Positions 56,725-64,000 of a DNA stretch of 64,000 nucleotides are shown piece after piece; the stretch's first letter is position 1; each line of letters begins with the position of its first letter. The position numbers and the translations under genes were made by a program. This DNA comes from Uranotaenia lowii (Eukaryota > Arthropoda > Insecta > Diptera > Culicidae), in NCBI RefSeq assembly GCF_029784155.1, contig NC_073692.1, positions 71,426,208 to 71,490,207 of the forward strand, written 5' to 3'. A model generated the notes under the pieces. The model did not search any database and was not told the DNA's origin. It saw only the letters and a program-made list of their open reading frames with translations.

Positions 56725-57734
56725 GTAAACATTGCAATAAAGATTGTAACCAACGTTTATTGGTTGAAATTTTTTGGAAAGTTTGCTATACTTTTCCCCT
56801 TTGAGGAACTTTTTTATAAGAACATAGCGTTAGTTTGCAGTTAAAAGTATTTTCGATGCTGATTCCATCAATGTTGCTGTATCGTCTATCCTAGATTGTA
56901 ACGATCGGTGTCCCTTTTCTTCAAAGTTGCCACAGAAAATTTCAAAGTATTCAAAGTATTCAAAGAAGTCAAACACGAACTAACTTCAATTTTTTTATTT
57001 TATCAGATTTTGTTCATTCATATATTTGACTTCGTGCCCCCTTTCCAATAGTTTAGGAGAATTTTAACAAAAACTGTATTTATTTTTGTACCCATAAAAA
57101 CTTAAGATCTGAATTTTGGCAACCCTACCCGGGGTACCGGAACCATTCATTTGAACTAATGACTAGCGCCATGAAGGATTTATTAGGAAACAAAAGACTG
57201 ATATTCCGGTGTGATGTTATCTGTTCAGTGTGAACGCGTTCTTGTTCGGTTGGCAAGATTTCTTTTCCCTCGACCGTTTCCTCCGCGTGATAGAACCTCT
57301 GCAGCGAGGCCAGATTTCCTGTTTTATGGATTCCGCACTCACCGATCCTTGCCATAAAACATAAAACATTACAAGATAATTGGACCGAACGCCGGGACTG
57401 CTGCAAAGCTGTTGGATTGGCTCGGATGAATTTGCTCTCATTCAAGACCCACATAACTTTTCACGGTTCCCCAGAACGGATTCCTTGGAAGGAGAACAAA
57501 AAATCGACTTTGCCAGCAGCAATCCGACATGAAAGTGCTTATACTTTTACTTAGTTAAGCCGGTTCTCTCGTTTTGCTGCTAGTACTTCCGACGAATGCT
57601 ACACCCATAGAAGAGGTTGCAGAAATCCAATGCCTATTTAGCACATCTCTGTGCCGATAATGCGCTGAAATGTGCACTGTGCCGAAGATGATATGTTTGA
57701 AAAACCGTAACTGGCATAAGGACTCGGCTCCCAA
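56725..57734. other. no gene seen
   Basis: AT-rich to about 57110, then less AT-rich around 57120-57560 with a 109-codon minus-strand frame (57125-57454) that I cannot recognise. Confidence 0.35.
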
Positions 57735-57935
57735 CTAAAATGATGCATGACCACTACATTCAAGCAAAACAAGAAAAACATTTTATGGGATTTCGTTCCT
57801 ATTGGATAATTCATCCCAGAAACAAGAAAATAAAAATATAAACCACAGCGCCCGTAGGGAGAATCGAACTCACATCACTAACCAAATGGTCTTGCCAGAC
57901 CGACATCTTAACCAGTGTACTATTTGAGCTTCATG
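57735..57935 (-). mobile_element. tRNA-headed SINE, third family
   Basis: The minus-strand head at 57935-57855 has TAGTACACTGGTTAAGATG as box A and GAGTTCGATTCTCC as box B, ending ACGGGCGCTGTGG. An AT-rich body of about 120 bp follows (TTTTCTTGTTTCTGGGATGA). Target duplication and tail are not clear. Confidence 0.55.
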
Positions 57936-58125
57936 CAGAAAGAGGGATATTTGTCATAGGCATTCTGCCACCGATCAATCACAAAAGAAACGCACGACAG
58001 TGGCTTCCCGGCGTTTGGCCTCCTTTTATGGTATTCATTTGTCTTGCGATGGAAACGGGAAAGGGAACGGGAGTGGAGGAAACGGGAAACCCATTGAATG
58101 AGAACTGTGTTTTGCTTACTGCCTG

Positions 58126-58440
58126 CTATTACATACACACGCTACATATACACAGCTGCTAAAGCCGGGCAGCTTGGCCGGTGCTTGTTTGCCGGTGAAT
58201 TGAAGGAATATATTCTTGTTGCTTTTGCTACATACACACGCACAGCTTAACCGTGGTTGTTTGCCGGCAAATTGAATTGAAGGAATGTTTTTTTTGTTGT
58301 TGCTTTTACTGCATACACACGCACAGCTCGGCCGTGGTTGTTTGCTGGTGGATTGAAGGGATTGAATTAGAAGGATGTTTTTGTTGTTGCTTTTGCTACA
58401 TTCACACGCACAGTGCTCGGTTCGCTGGCTGCCTGGTGTT
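58126..58440 (+). repeat. tandem repeat, about 80-bp unit, four copies
   Basis: TACATACACACGCACAGC, then a variable GCCG or ACCG, GTGGTTGTTTGCCGG, TTGAAGGAATG and TTGTTGCTTTTGCT recur four times. Plus and minus frames of 123 and 138 codons run through it and reflect the repeat. Confidence 0.75.
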
Positions 58441-58624
58441 GGCCGGTATTTATTTCCATCCTTCTTCGTCTTGTGATGCGATAGGGAGGGACGTGAAAGC
58501 GTTTTTATTTTGTTTCTTTCAGACATACGCAATTCGGTTAACTTGGGAGATTAATGCCGGTGGGAGCAAATCGAATCAGCACCGATCGCGTTATCTTCTT
58601 GTACCAATGATGCTATGTAATTGA

Positions 58625-59195
58625 CTACACGCCATTGGCACAGAGGCTGAATTTTGGGTGTACGATATCAAGAACAACAACAATGTCAGAAACAGCCGAA
58701 GTAACAACATTGTTCAAGGACTTTGACTGGCCCCCGGGAAAAAACGAAAAAGTCGGGTACATAGGTACATACATACATATATATATCAGTTCAGGATGAA
58801 AAAATAATTCCTCCAAACAAATGAATGCAATGCTTTTTTCCCTGAAATTCAGCGAATCTATTGAGTGGTTCATGAATATTGCCTTTTACTGGATTGGAAT
58901 ATTCGGAGGAAATGCTTGAGTAGCTATGTTTTCCAAAACGATCGTTTCGTATATTTAGGCAAGAAGTTTTCAAGATTTTTTTGTCATGACAAAAGGGCTA
59001 GTACGAATATAAATTCTTATTTTGTCAGCCTTCTACCCCTGAGATTGTTCAGAAACCCTGAAGGGGTCTTTTTATCACCTTTTGACAATTTTTTTTCTAT
59101 TTACCTTACTTTTTACTTCACATTACGGCCTCGGTACGTTCCAAAAACTTGACTGTAACGCAAAACGCCATGTAGCTCATCGGTGTCTTCGACAA
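58625..59195. other. no gene seen
   Basis: Mixed composition. A (TACA)/(TA) microsatellite lies near 58758-58787. Confidence 0.4.
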
Positions 59196-59665
59196 AGTTA
59201 CTCTCTTTTAACGTCAATAACAGCGCAGGCTACGTCCAAATAGTCAATGGATAGATTGAAAGAAAGAGAAAGGGATGAAAGATCTATTTTGTGCTTTAGG
59301 ACCGAGGCTACCTCTGCATCCTAGCAAAATAATTTTGGATGGGAGAGGGATTTGAGGAATTATTAAGGTTAAGTTTAATGGCGATGTTAAGTTAAATGGC
59401 GACGAGGCTCAGTAGAAAGAATTCCACATTGACTGAGGCCATCAATTATGTTCGAAGGTTATAAGAGTGGTGCTTTGGGTTAGTGTACATTCTCAATGCA
59501 CAGAATTGAGGCTCTCTCTTTAAATTATCAATAACGGCGCCGTCAAAGTCCTATTAGTCAATGGACAGGTTGGAAAAGAAATAAAGGAATAAAAGAACAA
59601 TTTTGTACTTTAGGACCAAGGTCACCTCTGCATCCTAACAAAACAATTTTGGTTTGGAGATTTGG
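59196..59665 (+). repeat. pair of ~145-bp direct repeats
   Basis: 59210-59345 and 59525-59660 share ATCAATAACGGCG/GTCAATAACAGCG, TAGTCAATGGA.AG.TTG, TTTAGGACC.AGG and ACCTCTGCATCCTA.CAAAA. The spacing is about 312 bp, so this may be two units of a longer repeat. Confidence 0.7.
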
Positions 59666-60873
59666 GTAAAAGTATATGATCAGGAGGTACAATTAAGAAC
59701 TCCCAGAGTCTGTTCGGATTTTTAAAAAACTATTGAAAACTGACTGATCCTTTATTGTTCAAACCGAACTATTCTAACTTGCTAGCTCCTAATAATCAGA
59801 CACATAATACACTGTCGATCGGATTTACGCTGATGATGATGATTATGGTTTCAGTTGGCAAGTTTGCCGTGGAGACACTTCCTGGGAACGTTGATCTTGC
59901 ATCATGCTGTCTTGTCTGAGTTCTTCGGGGCAATATGAGTTTTGAGATATCATTTTGTGCGCTTGGAGATGATTGGTTTGTAACTATTCCTTTTATTGGG
60001 CAACGTGCAACTGTACTTTTGACTAGTGTGATCGAATACTTTACTTTTAAATCCTATTCTACGCTCCTAACAATTCCGTTTTCATTGAAACAAACGACCT
60101 ATTTGTTTAAAATTGAATGAACAGAACAAAAATACTGCAAAATATTTAAAATTATGCAGTGTTATTACTTATAATCGATAATTTATTAGTTTAATCTGGC
60201 TATTACTGCATATTAGTTTCATTCATCATATCTTATTCCAAAATTCAAGCATAATATAAAAAACATCTTATAATTCTGTGTATGTAGTGAATCTGAATAA
60301 CATTTTAAAATAGGTTCTCGCAAATGAATCGATAATGTTTTCTTCTGAGCTTAGGTTCATTTTTGTAGAACCTAACTAGCCAGAAATTTAAAATGATTTT
60401 TCCTTCAAGTTTTGATTTCCGCTTATTAGTAAAGTTAATATTGTAACTTTGAAATTTTTTTATATATAAATTTATCCAGTACATCCAGCTAAACAATGTT
60501 GTAGAACTGTATCAATAAATTTAACTCATTATTTAAACTCAATCAAAATAAGATGAAAAAATTCAACGAATATTTCAACTTAATTGAACCCATGAAAACA
60601 TACTTATTATGTTCTAACATTTCAATTATTTTGAAATAATTGGATTTATTGAAAAAGAAAAAGTATTGAGAACAGACATTTCATGATAACTGCTCTTTGA
60701 GCCTCTCACATTATTTTGATTAATTGCACTTTTTTGATTATATTAGAATATCTTCATCATATATCTCATTATAGAACAAAAATGAAATGCCTTAGTTAAG
60801 GACAAGAAAAACGAATTTGACACTATTAATTTAAAAACGAGTTATCAATGAATATGTCAGTACATATGTACAA
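59666..60873. other. no gene seen
   Basis: AT-rich sequence. Frames of about 60 codons only. Confidence 0.4.
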
Positions 60874-60875
60874 TA

Positions 60876-61441
60876 GACCGCTGCAAAAAATGACTTTTTG
60901 CTCACATATGTTTTTTTTTATGCCTTTTGGGTCACCAAGCATCAGTGTAAAATTTGAGATGATTTGGTTGATGCCTGAGTTAGCGCAACGCGTTTCAATT
61001 TTGTCTAGAAATTTGAATGGATGGTAACGCTAAACCCATCCTACTGGTTGATAGCTTTCAAATAAACAGTCAAAAACGCTAAAATTCAAAAAATTAATTT
61101 CGAAAACAAAATTTTTATATTACGTAGCATATTTTTTTGGAGTACAAGTAAGGGTTTTGCTTTGTTGACATTAAATGTATTGCAAGAATCAAGGAATATT
61201 TTTTATCCAAAGTTATATTTTTTGGAACTTTCAGATCATCTCTGGCGATTTTTGAATGAACTATTTTGTTTTTCCATACAAATTTCCATACAAAATTAAA
61301 ACTCGTTGAGCTGTTTCAGGACTGGATGGATCGCTTCCAAAAATGTTATCGCTATTTCTGGCAGCAAAACTAATCATAAAAAGTTATGGGAGTTATAAAA
61401 ATTAAGGAATTTGAAAATTCCATACAAAGCTTGCAGCGGTC
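60876..61441. mobile_element. MITE with GACCGCTGCAA ends at TA
   Basis: TA|GACCGCTGCAA at the left is mirrored by TTGCAGCGGTC|TA at the right (TA at 60874-60875 and 61442-61443). The inverted similarity is short. Non-coding, 566 bp, likely Tc1/mariner-type by its TA site. Confidence 0.65.
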
Positions 61442-61516
61442 TAATCTATATATATAAAAAGCAATTTCTGTATGTTTGTTTGTTTGAATATATGATTTTT
61501 TGACTGGTGAATGTAG

Positions 61517-61928
61517 TCTATATATAGGACGTTTTGGCTTCTCAGTCAAGTATTTTGAACGAAAACTAGAAACAGCCCATTTTCTCAGTGTCCTACGTTT
61601 CGGCCATGATCATGGCCATCATCAGGGATAAAGAGAGTACAATAATTGTAACCATCCAACTAGAAGTGATAGCTAGAAGACAGACAACTTAAAAACAACC
61701 GTAACATTTCTCAAAAGTGACTAATTATTCAACTTACACTGATCGGAAGGAAAAAAGGAAAAAAGCAACAACAATACAATAGCCAGGATCCATTTGACAA
61801 ACAGTACACTCTCTATATCCCTGATGATGGCCAAGATCATGGCCGAAACGTAGGACACTGAGAAAATATGCTGTTTCTAGTTTTTGTTCAAAATACATGA
61901 TCTCAGTCATGTACAACCTATATATAGA
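61517..61928. mobile_element. 412-bp inverted-repeat element, nested
   Basis: TCTATATATAGG and CCTATATATAGA bound the unit. The arms continue as TATTTTGAACGAAAACTAGA, TTTTCTCAGTGTCCTACG and GGCCATGATCATGGCC versus GGCCAAGATCATGGCC, with ATCATCAGGGA at the inner end. The interior is about 180 bp of AT-rich DNA. Confidence 0.75.
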
Positions 61929-62029
61929 TTTGTTTGTTTGTTTGTCCTCTATAGACTCAGCCGTCTTAAAAGCTAGATGTCTGAAATTTGGCATGGATGC
62001 TCATTAGGACCAGGAATGATGAAAAATGT

Positions 62030-62830
62030 TTTTAGATTTCCGGATGACCCCTTCTGAAGGGGGTCGTCTATAGAAGACAAATATTGTTTTCGCGATATTG
62101 ACGTTGAGTGTTTTGAAAGACGAGAAATCAATTGTTGGTGTCAAATTTTGTGTGAGGGATCGGCCAAAGGGGTCGTCCATATTAACTGTTCGCTGTTTTT
62201 GCGATATTCACGTTATTATACATCGTATTCACATGAAAATTGGTACACGATAGTTTTGAGTGACGTGCAATCGATTTGAGGTATCAAATTCAGTGTAAGG
62301 GGCCAGCAAAAGGGGTCGTCCATATTAAAATTTCAGTATTTTAGTGATATTGACGTTTTTATACATCGGATTAGGATGGAAATTTGCACATAAGAGTTAT
62401 TAGGGACAAACATTTGATTTCACTTATCCAAACTAAAATCAGGGGTCGGCCAAAGGGGTCGTCCATATTAACTACTCACTGTTGATGCGATATTGTCGTT
62501 ATTATACATCGGATTCAGACGAAAATTGGTACACGAGAGTTTAGAGAGATTTCAGGTATTAAATTCAGTGTACGGGGCCGGCAAAGGGGGTCGTCCATAT
62601 TAACCTTTCAATATATTTGCTATATCGTCGATATTATACATCGGATTGGGATGAAAAATTGCACAAGGTAGTTTTCAGGGACGGGCAATCGATTTCAGAT
62701 GTCATTGCCAGGCAGGGGTCGACGAAAGCGGTCGTCCATATTTATTAATTTTTCTCTGTTTTTAGCAATATTGACGTTATTATGCAATGGATTGCTTTGA
62801 AAATTTGCACACGCGAGTTTGAAGGAAGGG
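62030..62830 (+). repeat. tandem array, about 145-bp unit, six copies
   Basis: The words GGGGTCGTCCATATTAA, GATATTGACGTTATTATACA, TCGGATT.GGATGAAAATT and GGCAATCGATTT recur at about 62056, 62167, 62317, 62457, 62590 and 62730. A seventh, weaker copy lies at 63590-63720 beyond the nested MITE. Confidence 0.75.
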
Positions 62831-62873
62831 CAATCGATTTAAGATATCGAAGATTGTATAAGCGGCATCCATA

Positions 62874-63574
62874 AATTACGTAACGCAAAAAACGCCCTTT
62901 TTTGACCCCCTCCCCCCCGTGTGTCACAAATCGTAACGCTTTGACGTACCCTCCTATGAAAATTACGTAACGCTGATAATAACCCCCCCCCCCTCCTTCG
63001 ATTTTCTCATGTTTTAAAATACTGATTTTCGAAGGTCAATTAATATCATCGATCAGAATTGCTTCTTAGTACTCATTGATGATAATTCTCTGATAAAATA
63101 AATTGAATGTCTTATTACGAGTTGCTCGATGCTTGTTAACTTATGATCTACCTTGTTTACTTTATTTTGTTCAAAGAGCATAACTTGCTACGCAAAATAT
63201 ACTCCACTTAGTAATAACACTTAAGGTTGAATTGAGTTCTTGGGGATAAATATACCCAATTTTCGGGTTTCCAACGGTTTTTTCACGGATATTCAATACA
63301 CATTTTAAGGAATCTATCTCACAATCATTAAAAAGGAAAGGTTACAATCCTCTTTCAATCATATTGAAGCTGATAAATTTTAAGCTGATTTTGGTTTGCT
63401 TATCATTCTGCTAAAATTGCATGACATCAAAATAACTGCGATGAAACTGAAATTTTTAGGGAAAAAATCGTTACGTAACGATGAGCATACCTCCCCCCCT
63501 TCCCTATGTCACAATTCGTAGCGATCGAACTTACTCCCTCCCCCCCTAGGAGCGTTACATAATTTATGAATGCC
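62874..63574. mobile_element. MITE with GGCATCCATAAATTACGTAA ends
   Basis: GGCATCCATAAATTACGTAA at the left and, in reverse, GGCATTCATAAATTATGTAA at the right form the TIR. CCCCCC-rich and GTGTCACAAATCGTAACG segments are also mirrored (GTCACAATTCGTAGCG). It interrupts the tandem array. No clear target duplication. Confidence 0.75.
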
Positions 63575-64000
63575 TCCTAAGAGGCCATCGAAAGGGGTTT
63601 AACTTTTTGGTAATAATAGCGTTGTTATGAAACGATCGAGTCGAAATTTATACACGGCGGTTTTTTGATTCCTGATTTCAAATTTAGTAGCAGACGACAG
63701 AAAAAGTAATCGTCCAATATTTTTGCAATTATAATGAATTCGGAAGTGCATCTGGAAAATTTCGAGCAATTGACTTTCATACAAACTGTTCATGACATAT
63801 TCCAAGTTCAAAGCGAAACGGAGTTCGTATGGGATCAGCTAGTGTACATATTTAAATCAACTCTTTGTGGTTTATGCTTCACACAACTGTTTAACGCCTT
63901 AATATATGTTCAAAAAATCAATATAAAAAATAGCTTCGTTAGCAGTAGTGTACCATGTAGGTGAAAGCCCCACGAAAAAGTCGTACCCGTAGAGATGTTC

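Larger units (their letters stand above)
61444..63960 (+). repeat. repeat block starting TCTATATATATAAAAA, possibly Helitron-like
   Basis: The block opens TCTATATATATAAAAAGCAA then TTTCTGTATGTTTGTTTG, a start I associate with dispersed repeats that have been assigned to Helitron-like elements in insects; this assignment is uncertain. It resumes after a nested element with TTTGTTTGTCC, then AGACTCAGCCGTCTTAAAAG, and continues as a tandem array. Two inverted-repeat elements sit inside. No helicase or Rep protein is visible. Confidence 0.35.

Overview
The window looks like intergenic or intronic DNA from a large, transposon-rich insect genome, most likely a mosquito (Culicidae). The reasons are AT-rich sequence with no bacterial-style gene packing, R1-type and CR1/jockey-type LINE fragments, a Tc1/mariner transposase resembling the mosquito DD37E group, copia-like elements primed by a half initiator-methionine tRNA, tRNA-headed SINEs, and many terminal-inverted-repeat (TIR) elements. 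I see no convincing cellular gene. Almost every sequence I can classify is mobile-element DNA, usually nested inside other elements.

Layout. 1-3356: non-coding, with two strong splice donors at 2559 and 2632. 3357-6799, 8564-10455, 11714-12603 and 13622-14494: four copies of a TA-flanked family with G-rich TIRs. One copy carries a hAT element, one sits inside a hAT remnant and one sits inside a SINE. 16640-19611: GC-richer R1-type LINE fragments, their repeated tails and a Tc1/mariner transposase relic. 19735-29080: one minus-strand LINE opened by a hAT element (19809-24386, itself hosting a 2.6 kb foldback), a Tc1-like element (25071-28536, itself hosting a palindromic element with a CACAGTG end and a small MITE) and a SINE (28703-28945). 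Several of these insertions can be removed on paper with one target-site copy and the reading frame of the host element closes again.

29081-35037: mostly unclassified DNA with a 1.4 kb array of a 9-bp unit. 35038-40733: a SINE, a young internally rearranged copia element (35647-39124) and a small LTR element whose interior is a minisatellite (39279-40733). 42930-46352: two large palindromic elements, one flanked by TTAA. 48936-51208: the most coding-like locus, a TIR-flanked element encoding a cysteine-motif protein (221 + 339 codons, separated by one frameshift) of a family I cannot name. 51841-63960: more inverted repeats, decayed tandem arrays, a 359-bp GT run, a SINE, a 64-bp-stem hairpin and a nested repeat block.

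The elements do not form a pathway. What they share is history: the nesting gives a relative insertion order, and each non-autonomous unit would depend on enzymes encoded elsewhere. The best candidates for something undescribed are the 48936-51208 element and its protein, the RSS-heptamer-ended palindrome at 25466-27990, and the minisatellite-filled LTR element at 39279-40733.
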